Of a stretch of DNA of 64,000 bases, positions 36,577 through 44,860 are shown piece after piece; within the stretch, counting starts at the first letter, position 1; each line of letters starts with the position of its first letter. Source of the DNA: DASXRA01 sp036502575 (GTDB lineage: Bacteria; Actinomycetota; Actinomycetes; Mycobacteriales; Jatrophihabitantaceae); NCBI GenBank assembly GCA_036502575.1, contig DASXYL010000040.1:62001-126000 (forward strand), in the 5' to 3' direction. The position numbers were made by a program, and so were the translations under genes. The notes under the pieces were generated by a model that did not search any database, was not told where the DNA came from, and saw only the letters and a list, made by a program, of their open reading frames with translations.

Positions 36577-38328
36577 ATGCCCCAGCTGCGCCTAGCCCTC
36601 GCCCAGATCGACGTGACGGTCGGCGACCTGACCGGCAACGCGGCCACCGTCCTGTCGCGGACCCGCGAGGCCGCAGCGGCCGGCGCGCACCTGGTCGCGT
36701 TCCCCGAGATGGCGATCACCGGCTACCCACCCGAGGACCTCGTGTTCCGGGAGTCGTTCCGGGCCGCGTCCCGCGCCGCGGTCGAGAAGCTCGCCGCCGA
36801 CCTCGCCGCCGAAGGTCTCGGCGACATCGCGGTGATCGTCGGCTACCTCGATGAGGACGGCGGGCCGCACAACCCGGCGACGCTGTACCTGGACGACCGC
36901 GCGGGCCCTCGTGACGCAGCCGCGTTCTGCCTCGGCGGGAGCGTCGTCGCGACGTACTTCAAGCACCATCTGCAGAACTACGGAGTTTTCGACGAGGCGC
37001 GCTACTTCGTGCGGGGTGATCGCTTCACCGTCGTGCGGTACCGCGATGTCGATGTCGCGCTGACGATCTGCGAGGACATCTGGCAGGACGATGGACCGTT
37101 CGCGATCGCCGGCGAGGTGGGCGTCGGCCTGGTGGTCAACATCAACGGCTCCCCCTACGAACGCAACAAGGACGACGTGCGTCTGTCGCTCCTTCAGCGC
37201 CGAGCCCGCGAGGCGAAGGCGGCCGTCGCCTACGTGAACATGGTGGGCGCCCAGGACGAGCTGGTCTACGACGGCGACTCGATCGTCGTCGGCGCGGACG
37301 GCTCGGTCATCGCTCGCACGCCTCAGTACGTCGAGGGCCTGTTCTACGCCGACCTCAGCCTGCCCGCGGCCGGTACCTTGGGCCGTCCCAGCAAGACGCG
37401 GATGCGGCTCGAGCACCACGACACGCAGCTACCTGCCGTGGCGCCGTACCCCTCGGTACCGGCCGTAGTTGCTGAGCGCATCAGCGACGAGGCCGAGATC
37501 TGGGGCGCGCTGGTCACGGGCACCCGCGACTACGTGCGCAAGAACGGCTTCCGCTCGGTCGTGTTCGGCATGTCCGGAGGCATCGACTCGTCCGTGGTGG
37601 CCGCGATCGCCGCCGATGCGATCGGCGGCGCGAACGTGTACGGCGTCTCGATGCCCAGCGACTACTCCTCCGAGCATTCCAAGTCCGACGCCGCAGATCT
37701 GGCCGCACGCATCGGCGCGAACTTCCGCGTGGTGCCGATCGCCCCGATGGTGGCCGACTTCGTCGAGACGCTGAAACTCACCGGACTGGCCGAGGAGAAC
37801 GTCCAGGCTCGGGTACGCGGCACGACCCTGATGGCCTTGTCGAACGCCGAGGGCCACCTGGTGCTCGCGCCGGGCAACAAGAGCGAGCTCGCCGTGGGCT
37901 ACTCGACGATCTACGGCGACGCGGTCGGCGGATTCGGTCCGATCAAGGACGTCCCCAAGTCGCTGGTCTGGCAGCTGGCCCGTTGGCGCAACGCCGAGGC
38001 GGAGGCGCGCGGTGAGACGCCGCCGATCCCGCCGAACTCGATCGAGAAGCCGCCGTCGGCGGAGCTGCGACCGGGCCAGCTCGACACCGACTCGCTGCCG
38101 GACTACTCGCTGCTCGACGCGATCCTGGCGCTCTACGTCGACGGCGACGCGGGCATCGCCGAGATCGTCTCCGCCGGCTATGACCCGGTCCTGGTCGGTC
38201 GGGTCGCCCGGATGGTCGACGCCGCAGAGTGGAAGCGGCGCCAGTATCCGCTGGGCCCGAAGATCAGCTTCAAGTCGTTCGGCCGCGACCGGCGGCTGCC
38301 CGTCAGCAACCGCTGGCGCGAGGAGTAG
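36577..38328 (+). CDS. nadE: Glutamine-dependent NAD+ synthetase
   Basis: A 583-aa two-domain enzyme that amidates nicotinic acid adenine dinucleotide to NAD+. The N-terminal nitrilase-type glutaminase has the triad Glu44 (FPEMAITGY), Lys129 (YFKHHLQNYG) and Cys165 (LTICEDIWQD). The C-terminal synthetase has the ATP-pyrophosphatase loop GMSGGIDSSVVA, then GVSMPSDYSSEHS and LAPGNKSELAVGYSTIYGD. It is somewhat shorter than the roughly 680-aa mycobacterial enzyme and like the compact form of other bacteria. It is convergent with the TIGR03084 gene, 3 nt apart. Confidence 0.95.
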   Translation: MPQLRLALAQIDVTVGDLTGNAATVLSRTREAAAAGAHLVAFPEMAITGYPPEDLVFRESFRAASRAAVEKLAADLAAEGLGDIAVIVGYLDEDGGPHNPATLYLDDRAGPRDAAAFCLGGSVVATYFKHHLQNYGVFDEARYFVRGDRFTVVRYRDVDVALTICEDIWQDDGPFAIAGEVGVGLVVNINGSPYERNKDDVRLSLLQRRAREAKAAVAYVNMVGAQDELVYDGDSIVVGADGSVIARTPQYVEGLFYADLSLPAAGTLGRPSKTRMRLEHHDTQLPAVAPYPSVPAVVAERISDEAEIWGALVTGTRDYVRKNGFRSVVFGMSGGIDSSVVAAIAADAIGGANVYGVSMPSDYSSEHSKSDAADLAARIGANFRVVPIAPMVADFVETLKLTGLAEENVQARVRGTTLMALSNAEGHLVLAPGNKSELAVGYSTIYGDAVGGFGPIKDVPKSLVWQLARWRNAEAEARGETPPIPPNSIEKPPSAELRPGQLDTDSLPDYSLLDAILALYVDGDAGIAEIVSAGYDPVLVGRVARMVDAAEWKRRQYPLGPKISFKSFGRDRRLPVSNRWREE

Positions 38329-38331
38329 CGG

Positions 38332-39075
38332 TCAGGTGGCGTAGTTCCGTAGGACGTTGAGGGCGGCGTCGCCGTCGGGGCCACTCGTTCCCAGCCCCGA
38401 CGCGCTCGGCGCCAGGCGTTGGGCGCCGACTCGGCAGAATGCGCCGGCCGATCCGGTGATCCTCGACGCGGCGTCCGACGGGCCGAACTGCCAGACCGCC
38501 CTGCCGTCCGGCGCGATCAGATCGCAACGAACGTCCTGCGGCTGCTGCCCGGCGAGGGCGAAGGCGAACGGCAACGTCGCGTGCCCGAGCCACGCGATGT
38601 GCTGTAGGCGCTCGGTGTCCGGGAACGAGATGGCCAGTGGCTCGGTGATGTCCAGACCGTGAGCCCAGTGCTCGGCGAGCCGAGTGGTGGCGAGCGTCCG
38701 CGGCTTCAGCGCGTTGGTGGCCCACGGCATCGCCTGCTCGGGGTCGGCATCGCGCAGCGTGCGGAGCGCCGCTCGCCGGGCGGTGCGCCACCGCTCGAAC
38801 ACGGTCGCCGGCTCGGATCGTTGCGCCTGAACGAGCCGGTCCATGCGCTCGTCCAACGTGGCGCCCGCACCGAGGTCCTGCAGGCCGGCGCCGGACCGGC
38901 TCGCGACCACGGCCTCTTCGGTCTGGGCCAGGTGCAGCACCACGTCGGCGATCGTCCAGCCCGGTGCCGCGGACGCCCGCGTCCAGTCCGCATCACTCAG
39001 CTCGGCCAGCAACGCCTCCAGCCGGTCCTGCTCGGCGGCCAGGTCGTCGAAGATGTCGGTAGTCGTCTTCGTCAC
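38332..39075 (-). CDS. TIGR03084-family DinB-like metal-binding protein
   Basis: A 247-aa protein with an N-terminal MDMPI (mycothiol-dependent maleylpyruvate isomerase) helical bundle: DDLAAEQDRLEALLAELSD, GWTIADVVLHLAQTEE, and TRLAEHWAHGLDI carry the likely metal-binding His residues. The C-terminal half is the wHTH-like/SCP2-related region of the family. Such proteins are common in mycothiol producers; the reaction of this branch is unknown. It is convergent with nadE and divergent from panB. Confidence 0.82.
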   Translation of the reverse strand: MTKTTTDIFDDLAAEQDRLEALLAELSDADWTRASAAPGWTIADVVLHLAQTEEAVVASRSGAGLQDLGAGATLDERMDRLVQAQRSEPATVFERWRTARRAALRTLRDADPEQAMPWATNALKPRTLATTRLAEHWAHGLDITEPLAISFPDTERLQHIAWLGHATLPFAFALAGQQPQDVRCDLIAPDGRAVWQFGPSDAASRITGSAGAFCRVGAQRLAPSASGLGTSGPDGDAALNVLRNYAT

Positions 39076-39232
39076 GCTGCGAGTGTCCGTCCACGTGCTC
39101 GATACAGGGTTGTAACTCGCCCGTGACAGTGCTCACAGAGACATTTCAACGCCGCAGGGTGCACCATGAGCGCATCCACATATGACAGCCCGGGGACCGG
39201 CCAGCCGGCCTCGAGGAGAGAGTGGGGACGCC

Positions 39233-40066
39233 ATGTCAGAGACCCTGTACGGGGGCGTGCAGAACCGGCGCGTGACCATCCGCGACCTGCAGCGCGCCAA
39301 GGATGTCGGCGAACGATGGCCGATGCTCACCGCCTACGACTATTCGACCGCGCGAGTGTTCGACGACGCCGGCATCCCGGTGCTGCTCGTCGGCGACTCC
39401 GCCGCCAACGTGATCTACGGCTACGACACCACCGTGCCGGTCACCGTCGACGAACTGCTGCCGCTCGTACGCGGCGTCGTGCGGGGAACCAAGCGGGCGC
39501 TCGTCGTCGCGGACCTGCCGTTCGGCAGCTACCAATCCTCGCCGCAGCAAGCACTCGAGACCGCTTCGCGCTTCATGAAGGAGGGCGGCGCGCAGGCGGT
39601 GAAACTCGAGGGTGGACGCCGAGTGGTGGCGCAGGTCGAGGCGCTGGTGGCCGCCGGCATCCCGGTCATGGCGCACATCGGGTTGACGCCGCAGTCGGTG
39701 AACGCGCTCGGCGGCTACCGCGTCCAGGGACGGGGTGACGAGGCGGCGCATCGCCTGCTGCAGGCGGCGAAAGCACTACAGCATGCGGGCGCGTTCTCGG
39801 TCGTCATGGAGGTCGTGCCGGCCGAGGTGGCTCGCGATGTCACCGCGCAGCTGCACATCCCGACCATCGGCATCGGCGCCGGTCCGGACTGCGATGCCCA
39901 GGTACTGGTCTGGCAGGACATGGCCGGCCTGCGCACCGGTGAGCACAAACCCAAGTTCGTGAAGGAGTTCGCCGACCTGGCCGGCATCTTGCGCGGCGCC
40001 GCCGAGCAGTACGGCACCGAGGTCCGCGCGGGCACCTACCCGGCCGCCGAGCACGAATATCACTGA
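39233..40066 (+). CDS. panB: 3-methyl-2-oxobutanoate hydroxymethyltransferase
   Basis: A 277-aa ketopantoate hydroxymethyltransferase, the first step of pantothenate/CoA synthesis, a TIM-barrel enzyme using methylene-tetrahydrofolate and a divalent metal. Blocks are MLTAYDYSTARVFDDAGI, LLVGDSAANVIYGYDTT, VADLPFGSYQ, VKLEGG, MAHIGLTPQSVNALGGYRVQG, VMEVVP and TIGIGAGPDCDAQVLVWQD. ATG 39233 begins the conserved MSETLYGG; an upstream ATG at 39182 would add 17 unconserved residues. A hairpin terminator follows the stop. Confidence 0.95.
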   Translation: MSETLYGGVQNRRVTIRDLQRAKDVGERWPMLTAYDYSTARVFDDAGIPVLLVGDSAANVIYGYDTTVPVTVDELLPLVRGVVRGTKRALVVADLPFGSYQSSPQQALETASRFMKEGGAQAVKLEGGRRVVAQVEALVAAGIPVMAHIGLTPQSVNALGGYRVQGRGDEAAHRLLQAAKALQHAGAFSVVMEVVPAEVARDVTAQLHIPTIGIGAGPDCDAQVLVWQDMAGLRTGEHKPKFVKEFADLAGILRGAAEQYGTEVRAGTYPAAEHEYH

Positions 40067-40072
40067 CCTCAT

Positions 40073-40101
40073 CCGGCCCGATTCGTATCCGCGCGGGCCG
40101 G
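40073..40101 (+). terminator. Hairpin terminator after panB
   Basis: Arms CCGGCCCG (40073-40080) and CGGGCCGG (40094-40101) form a perfect 8-bp stem, 6 nt after the panB stop. The right arm merges into repeat C copy 2. Confidence 0.7.
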
Positions 40102-40142
40102 GCTCTTCGCGCGAGCGCTCATCGCCTGGTGGTTACGTTCTT
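40096..40142 (+). repeat. Dispersed repeat C, copy 2
   Basis: Contains the core GCTCTTCGCGCGAGCGCTCA followed by TCGCCTGGTGGTTACGTTC. It fills most of the 92-bp gap between the convergent panB and npdG genes. Confidence 0.7.
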
Positions 40143-40158
40143 GTGGGTCGCCCGCCGC

Positions 40159-40833
40159 TCAAATTCCCGTGATCTTGATTCCTGAGCGAGCCTTGTAGCG
40201 ACGGTTGATCGCGATCAGGTTGGCGGTGAGCGCCTCGACCTGACCGGCATTGCGCAGCCGTCCGCCGAACACGCCACGAACCCCGGGCATGAGCTCGGCG
40301 AGCGCGCGTACGACGTCGGTGGCGCCACGATCGTCGCCGAGCACGAGCACGTCCTGGTCGAGGTCGTCGACGCCGGCGTCCATGAGCATCGACGCACTGA
40401 CGTTGTGGAACGCTGCCACGACCCGTGACCGGGGCAGCAGACCCGCAGCCTGCTGCGCGGCGCTACCGGCGGCGACGTCGAGGCGGTACGGGCCGTGCGA
40501 GTCGAATCCCAACGGGTTGACGCAATCGACGACGATCTTGTCGGCCAGCTGCTCGGTGAGATCCCGCAGCGTGGATTCGTGCGCGGCCCACGGGACGGCG
40601 ACGATGACCACGTCGGCCTGCGCGCTCGCCGCGTCGTTGGCCGCGCCCGCGACCACGCCGGTGACCCGGCCGTCGATCGCGGCCGCGCACGCCTGGGCGC
40701 GCTGCGCGTCACGCGATCCGATGATCACGCGGACTCCGGCCGCCCCCAGCCGGTACGCGAGGCCTTGTCCCTGATCTCCCGTGCCGCCCAGCACGGCGAC
40801 GCTGAGCGCGCGGGCGTCGACCTGATCGGCCAC
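40159..40833 (-). CDS. npdG: NADPH-dependent F420 reductase
   Basis: A 224-aa F420:NADP+ oxidoreductase linking coenzyme F420 and NADPH pools. The N-terminal Rossmann motif is VAVLGGTGDQGQGLAYRL with the NADP-binding IIGSRDAQRA. Further family blocks are VDCVNPLGFDSHGPYRLDV, RSRVVAAFHNVSASMLMD and DVLVLGDD. It implies that the organism makes F420. The gene lies 30 nt after the exonuclease gene on the same strand (exonuclease first), so the two may be co-transcribed. Confidence 0.92.
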   Translation of the reverse strand: MADQVDARALSVAVLGGTGDQGQGLAYRLGAAGVRVIIGSRDAQRAQACAAAIDGRVTGVVAGAANDAASAQADVVIVAVPWAAHESTLRDLTEQLADKIVVDCVNPLGFDSHGPYRLDVAAGSAAQQAAGLLPRSRVVAAFHNVSASMLMDAGVDDLDQDVLVLGDDRGATDVVRALAELMPGVRGVFGGRLRNAGQVEALTANLIAINRRYKARSGIKITGI

Positions 40834-40863
40834 TGTCGAGACTCCTTATGGGTGACGGTGCGG

Positions 40864-42267
40864 CTAAGCGAGCTCGAACCGAACCGTACGGGATGCGGTG
40901 TCGGCCTCGATGAGCCGCACCCCGACCCGTTGCCCGACCGGCAGGTCGCTACCCGTGCAGCGCGCCCGTACCGCCGGCTCGTCGAGAGCAACGGTCGCGC
41001 TCTTCTCGTCGGCGGCCAGCACCGTCGCCTGGAACGTCTGGCCGATGCGTTCGCTGAGCAGCCACGCCTCGGTCATATCGACCACTGCCCGATCGACCTC
41101 GTGAGCGCGGCGGCCGGCCTTGTCCATGACGTCGGGCAGCTGCGGAACGCGCTCACGCACCCACTCGGGTATCGGCTGCTCGGCGTGTGCGGCCAGGCAG
41201 ATCTCGCTGCCGAAGCGATCGACGAGGCGGCGTAGCGGCGCGGTCACGTGCGCGTACGCCGCGGCGACGCCGGAATGCATCGGCTGACTCGGCGCCGCCC
41301 CGTCGAACGGCGTGTAGGACGACCCGCGCAGCAACGAGGCGGCGTGATCGAGGAACGCGACGTGCTTGGGGTCCTTGCGGTCGAGCGTGGAGAGTACGTC
41401 GCCGGGAGGTGCTCCGTCCGGCCAGTCGATGCCGAGGGCGGGTGCGATCCGGCGCAGTGCCGCGATTGCTCCCTGATCGGGCGGCGGGACGGTGCGCAGG
41501 ATGCCGTAGTTCGCCTGCAGCATCAGGGTCGCGGCACACATCCCGGTGAGCAGCGAGATCTCGGCGTTGTACGTCTCGACCGGCAACTGATCGCGAAACG
41601 TCAATGTCCAGCCGTGCTGTGCATCGCCGTCGACGATCTGTTCAGGCAGGTCGAGATTTATCGCGTGACGCTGCTGAGCCAGCTGCCGGCGCAGCCCGCC
41701 GACCTCGGGTAGCAGGGCGACGGCCTCGGGCGGGTTGCCGGCATCGACGGCGTGCTGCAAGCCCACGTAGTCGAGTTGCTGTCGGCTGCGCACCTTCGCT
41801 CGGCGCACATCTACGTGCATCGGATTGCCGTCCGAATCGAGCGCGATCTGCCAGAGGACGGCCGGCCTCAGCTCGCCGGGCAGCAGGCTCGCCGCTCCCT
41901 CGGACAGCACCGGCGGATGCATCGGTACGCGCTGGTCGGGGAAGTAGAGGGTTTCCCCTCGCCGCATCGTCTCGGCGTCGAGTGCTGTACCCGGGCGCAC
42001 GAACGCGGCGACATCGGCAATCGCGTAGCTGACCAGGTAGCCGCCGTCACTCGACCGTCCGATGTGGACAGCCTGGTCGAGATCGCGGCTGCCCGCCGGA
42101 TCGACAGTGACGAACGGAATGTCGGTCGCGTCGTCGGGAAGGATCGGTGACGCCGCGACTGTGGTCGCCTCGGCCAACACCTCGGCCGGAAACTCGCCGG
42201 GCACCTCCAGCTCGCTGCGTAGTGCAGCGAAGTCCAGAGGTGCGCCGGCAAGCCTATGAGCAACCAC
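40864..42267 (-). CDS. RNB-domain ribonuclease (RNase II/R family)
   Basis: A 467-aa 3'-5' exoribonuclease. The catalytic RNB core begins DPAGSRDLDQAVHI, with the metal-binding Asp residues, then YLVSYAIADVAAFV, ETLYFPDQRVPMHPPVLSEG and FDGAAPSQPMHSGVAAAYAHVTAP-type C-terminal blocks. It lacks the N-terminal cold-shock domains and the long basic tail of RNase R, as do other short actinobacterial members; the last 70 residues may be an S1-like fold. GTG start. It follows the H1-like gene by 7 nt on the same strand. Confidence 0.88.
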   Translation of the reverse strand: MVAHRLAGAPLDFAALRSELEVPGEFPAEVLAEATTVAASPILPDDATDIPFVTVDPAGSRDLDQAVHIGRSSDGGYLVSYAIADVAAFVRPGTALDAETMRRGETLYFPDQRVPMHPPVLSEGAASLLPGELRPAVLWQIALDSDGNPMHVDVRRAKVRSRQQLDYVGLQHAVDAGNPPEAVALLPEVGGLRRQLAQQRHAINLDLPEQIVDGDAQHGWTLTFRDQLPVETYNAEISLLTGMCAATLMLQANYGILRTVPPPDQGAIAALRRIAPALGIDWPDGAPPGDVLSTLDRKDPKHVAFLDHAASLLRGSSYTPFDGAAPSQPMHSGVAAAYAHVTAPLRRLVDRFGSEICLAAHAEQPIPEWVRERVPQLPDVMDKAGRRAHEVDRAVVDMTEAWLLSERIGQTFQATVLAADEKSATVALDEPAVRARCTGSDLPVGQRVGVRLIEADTASRTVRFELA

Positions 42268-42274
42268 TTAGTGC

Positions 42275-42688
42275 TTAGCGAGCACGCTTCGCCGGAGCCT
42301 TGCGGGCGGGCGCTTTCTTGGCGACCGTCTTGCGAGCGGTCGTCTTCGCGACTGCGCGCTTGGCCGGAGCCTTCTTCGCCGCGGTCGTCTTGGCGGCAGC
42401 ACGCTTCGCCGGTGCCTTCTTGGCGACCGTCTTCTTGGCAACCGTCTTCCTGGCCGGAGCCTTCTTGGCGACGGTCTTCTTCGCCGGCGCCTTCTTGGCG
42501 ACGGTCTTGCGAGCCGTCGTCTTGCGAGCGGTCGTCTTCGCGACTGCGCGCTTCGCCGGAGCCTTCTTCGCCGCGGTCGTCTTAGCGGCAGCACGCTTCG
42601 CCGGCGCCTTCTTGGCCGCGGCCTTTCTGGCCGGAGCCTTCTTCGCAGGCGCCTTCTTCGCGGCGGCCCTCTTCGCGGGTGCGGTCAT
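42275..42688 (-). CDS. Histone H1-like Lys/Ala-rich DNA-binding protein
   Basis: A 137-aa protein made almost only of Lys, Ala, Arg, Pro, Thr and Val in KKAPAKR, AAAKTTAA and KTVAKKAPA units, like eukaryotic H1 tails and the C-terminal tail of mycobacterial HupB, but with no HU fold. It probably coats DNA or RNA without strong specificity. A block of about 32 residues (from residue 26) recurs exactly at residue 90, and the underlying DNA is nearly identical, so the repeat array has expanded recently. ATG 42688 has GGAGG upstream. It is probably in one operon with the downstream exoribonuclease gene (7-nt gap). Confidence 0.85.
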   Translation of the reverse strand: MTAPAKRAAAKKAPAKKAPARKAAAKKAPAKRAAAKTTAAKKAPAKRAVAKTTARKTTARKTVAKKAPAKKTVAKKAPARKTVAKKTVAKKAPAKRAAAKTTAAKKAPAKRAVAKTTARKTVAKKAPARKAPAKRAR

Positions 42689-42787
42689 TGCCGTGCCTCC
42701 TTGTAGGCAACTCTTACTAGATCGATCGTGATCAGTGGACGATGCAATGAGCCACATCGTCAATGCGCCACGCCGTCTTGCGTTGTT

Positions 42788-42799
42788 GTATCGCGATAC
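42788..42799. promoter_or_regulatory. Perfect 12-bp palindrome GTATCGCGATAC upstream of the H1-like gene
   Basis: A possible operator 100 nt upstream of the H1-like start and 34 nt past the end of the small conserved gene. No family assignment is possible. Confidence 0.35.
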
Positions 42800-42832
42800 C
42801 TGGTTCACGACGATTGTGCTTAAGAAGTCGCA

Positions 42833-43030
42833 TCAGGAGTCGCCGTCCCACGCAGAATCCTCTGCCTGGTAACGCTTTTCTCGATCGGCGACGGTCTGCA
42901 ACGCGTGCGAAGCGGCGTCCGCATCAGGAAACGGACCGAGCCGATCTTTGCTGTCGGCCGACTCGAATGTTTCGACGCGATGATGCTTCAAGCAGAACCA
43001 GAACGTGCCCTCGAGCTCGTCATCCGCCAT
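42833..43030 (-). CDS. Small conserved actinobacterial protein (65 aa)
   Basis: A small acidic protein with the pattern GTFWFCLKHHRVETFE, then DSKDRLGPFPDADAASHAL and ADREKRYQAED. From memory, short actinomycete proteins of the form Y/W-CLKH-RVE ... DRLGPY ... A-AL are widespread and of unknown function. A single Cys next to paired His could bind metal. ATG 43030 was chosen over 43048 because GGAGAGG lies upstream of it and the conserved region starts there. Confidence 0.7.
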   Translation of the reverse strand: MADDELEGTFWFCLKHHRVETFESADSKDRLGPFPDADAASHALQTVADREKRYQAEDSAWDGDS

Positions 43031-43130
43031 TGCACTGCGCCTCTCCATACCGGGTCGTATGCCGACTGCTGACCAGCACGATCAACCAACTTCGCCTCAT
43101 ACGCAAGACGAGGTGTCAGGCGGATGAGGC

Positions 43131-43547
43131 GACGGACGAGTCGACCTGTAAGCCGGGTCCTGTACCTGACGCTTGCGCGCCCGGTGGCGGCCATCCATCT
43201 CGGCCTGCCGTCGCCGACAGGTTCTAGCGATCTACCCGCAGGCTCGGGCGGGCCGCCCTCGATCGCCTACGCGAATCCCCTGGTTTCCCAAGGGATCCTT
43301 CTTGACCTTGCTCCGGGTGGGGTTTACCGAGCCGCTCCGATCGCTCGGAACGCTGGTGGTCTCTTACACCGCCGTTTCACCCTTACCGGCCATTGGCGAG
43401 CCAACGCCGGCGGTCTGTTTTCTGTGGCACTTTCCCGCGGGTCGCCCCGGGTTGCCGTTAACAACCACCCTGCCCTGTGGAGCCCGGACTTTCCTCGGCG
43501 AACCTGTCTGACAGGTTCGACGCGACCGCCCGGTCGGCTCGTCCGCC
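43131..43547 (-). ncRNA. rnpB: RNase P RNA, bacterial class A
   Basis: On the minus strand the 5' part contains the universal GAGGAAAGTCCGGGCTCCAC element followed by AGGGCAGGGTGG, and the 3' part ends with ACCCGGCTTACAGGTCGACT. The termini CGGACGAG (near 43545-43538) and CTCGTCCG (43140-43133) pair to form helix P1. The length of about 415 nt is normal for high-GC actinomycetes. It is the catalytic subunit that matures tRNA 5' ends. Exact ends are set from P1 pairing. Confidence 0.95.
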
Positions 43548-43574
43548 GCTGTAGAAGCATATCCGGCTGTACTT

Positions 43575-43593
43575 AATCCGCCGGAGGCGGATT
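43575..43593. repeat. AATCCGCC/GGCGGATT palindrome upstream of rnpB
   Basis: Perfect 8-bp arms with a 3-base centre. It abuts repeat C copy 3, and a related CATCCGCCGG stretch stands before repeat B copy 1 at about 11457. Confidence 0.55.
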
Positions 43594-43610
43594 CGTCGCG
43601 ACCGAGTCGC

Positions 43611-43675
43611 GGCCGGCGGGCTCTTCGCGCGAGCGCTCATCGCGTCGGCGGTTGCGTTCTTCGTGGTTGCGTTTC
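43611..43675 (+). repeat. Dispersed repeat C, copy 3
   Basis: GGCCGGCGGGCTCTTCGCGC and the rest of the core match 11546-11595 closely. The GGTTGCGTT tail is present twice here (GGCGGTTGCGTTCT and CGTGGTTGCGTTTC). It lies between rnpB and the TauE gene. Confidence 0.75.
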
Positions 43676-43737
43676 CTTTGGTTGCCATTGGTGATTGCCG
43701 CATGCGCTCATCGGTAGCCTCAGACGGTGATCCGCTC

Positions 43738-44490
43738 ATGACTGCCGCCGACATTGTGCTGCTCTGCGGCGCGGGGCTCGTTGGCGGCATGGTCAATTCC
43801 ATCGCCGGGGGCGGTTCGTTGTTGCTCTTCCCGGCGCTGGTCGCGACCGGTCTCGGCCCGGTGGCCGCGAACGTCACCAACTCGGTGGCACTGTGGCCAG
43901 GCTACGTCGGCACGTTGTTCGGGCTCGGGTCGTTGGTGAACACGCAGGCCCGCCGCGCACGCGAACTCGCGTTGACCGCGTGCGTCGGGGCGGCGATCGG
44001 GTGCGCAGTGTTGCTCTCGACCCCGACCCGCGCGTTCAACGTCGTGGTTCCGTTCCTCGTCATCGGCGCCAGCCTGCTCGTCGCGGCCCAACCGGCGATC
44101 GCGCGACGCATCGGCACAGAGCACGAGTCGCACCCACGGGCCCTGATCGTGGCGGTCGGGATCGGAGCGGTCTACGGCGGCTACTTCGGCGGCGGACTCG
44201 GCGTAATCCTGCTCGCCGTCATCGGGCTGACCCTCGCCGTGCCGCTACGAGAGACGAATGCGCTGAAGAGCATCGTGTCGCTGATCGTGGCGACCGTTTC
44301 GCTCATCGCGTTCGCGATCTTCGGACCGGTGCATTGGACGGAAGTCGCGATCACCGCACCGACGGCGCTGATCGGCGGAGTGCTGGGCGGACGGCTGGCC
44401 GCATCGGTGAACGAACGCGCATTGCGTATCGCGATTGTAGTGTTCGGTCTCGGCGTAGGCACCTGGCTCGCGGTGCGGGCGTTTCGCTGA
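43738..44490 (+). CDS. TauE/SafE-family membrane permease
   Basis: A 250-aa integral membrane protein with about eight hydrophobic helices. The N-terminal half begins AGLVGGMVNSIAGGGSLLLFPAL, the family hallmark, and the second half repeats it as VYGGYFGGGLGVILLAVIGL. Members export sulfite, sulfonates or related small anions; the substrate here is unknown. ATG 43738 starts the first conserved helix. In-frame starts at 43702 and 43663 would extend into repeat C DNA. Confidence 0.88.
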   Translation: MTAADIVLLCGAGLVGGMVNSIAGGGSLLLFPALVATGLGPVAANVTNSVALWPGYVGTLFGLGSLVNTQARRARELALTACVGAAIGCAVLLSTPTRAFNVVVPFLVIGASLLVAAQPAIARRIGTEHESHPRALIVAVGIGAVYGGYFGGGLGVILLAVIGLTLAVPLRETNALKSIVSLIVATVSLIAFAIFGPVHWTEVAITAPTALIGGVLGGRLAASVNERALRIAIVVFGLGVGTWLAVRAFR

Positions 44491-44506
44491 ACGCCTGATC
44501 AACGGC

Positions 44507-44540
44507 GTCGGCGGTGCCGCCCGGAAGCAGCACCGCCGAC
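44507..44540. terminator. Bidirectional hairpin terminator
   Basis: Perfect 11-bp arms GTCGGCGGTGC and GCACCGCCGAC with a 12-nt loop, between the convergent TauE and antitoxin-like genes. Confidence 0.8.
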
Positions 44541-44554
44541 TGGCCGCGAAGGCG

Positions 44555-44734
44555 TTATGACTGGTCGTCGCCCTTGTCGATCAGGTCCTTCGCCTTGTCC
44601 TGCGCGGTATCGACCTTGTCGGTGTACTTGCCACCGGTCTTGTCGTCGACGAAGTCGCCACCCTTGTCGACCGCGTCGTTCGCCTTGTCCTTGTTCTGCG
44701 ACAACAAGGACTTCGCCTTGTCCAGCAGGCCCAT
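44555..44734 (-). CDS. MT0933-like antitoxin family protein
   Basis: A 59-aa helical, highly charged protein: MGLLDKAKSLLSQNKDKAND, then DKGGDFVDDKTGGKYTDKVD and QDKAKDLIDKGD. It matches the small actinobacterial family named after MT0933/Rv0909, the antitoxin for Rv0910 in M. tuberculosis. No SRPBCC-type toxin gene is adjacent, so the antitoxin label is doubtful and a stress-protein role (CsbD-like composition) is possible. ATG 44734 has GAGGAGG upstream. Confidence 0.75.
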   Translation of the reverse strand: MGLLDKAKSLLSQNKDKANDAVDKGGDFVDDKTGGKYTDKVDTAQDKAKDLIDKGDDQS

Positions 44735-44860
44735 CTTCAACCGCCTCCTCATCGCAACATCGCCCACAGTCGGGGCGCGACGGCACACTACGCGCCACCT
44801 GCCAGCATGAACCCGTCGCCGCGCCGAGAAAAGCCATACCGGCGAGTATTGATCAAGTGG

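Noticed and set aside
42275..42688. Repetitive DNA suggestive of a CRISPR or satellite array
   Set aside because: The period follows codons of a Lys/Ala-rich protein with a good ribosome site, and there are no constant repeats with unique spacers.
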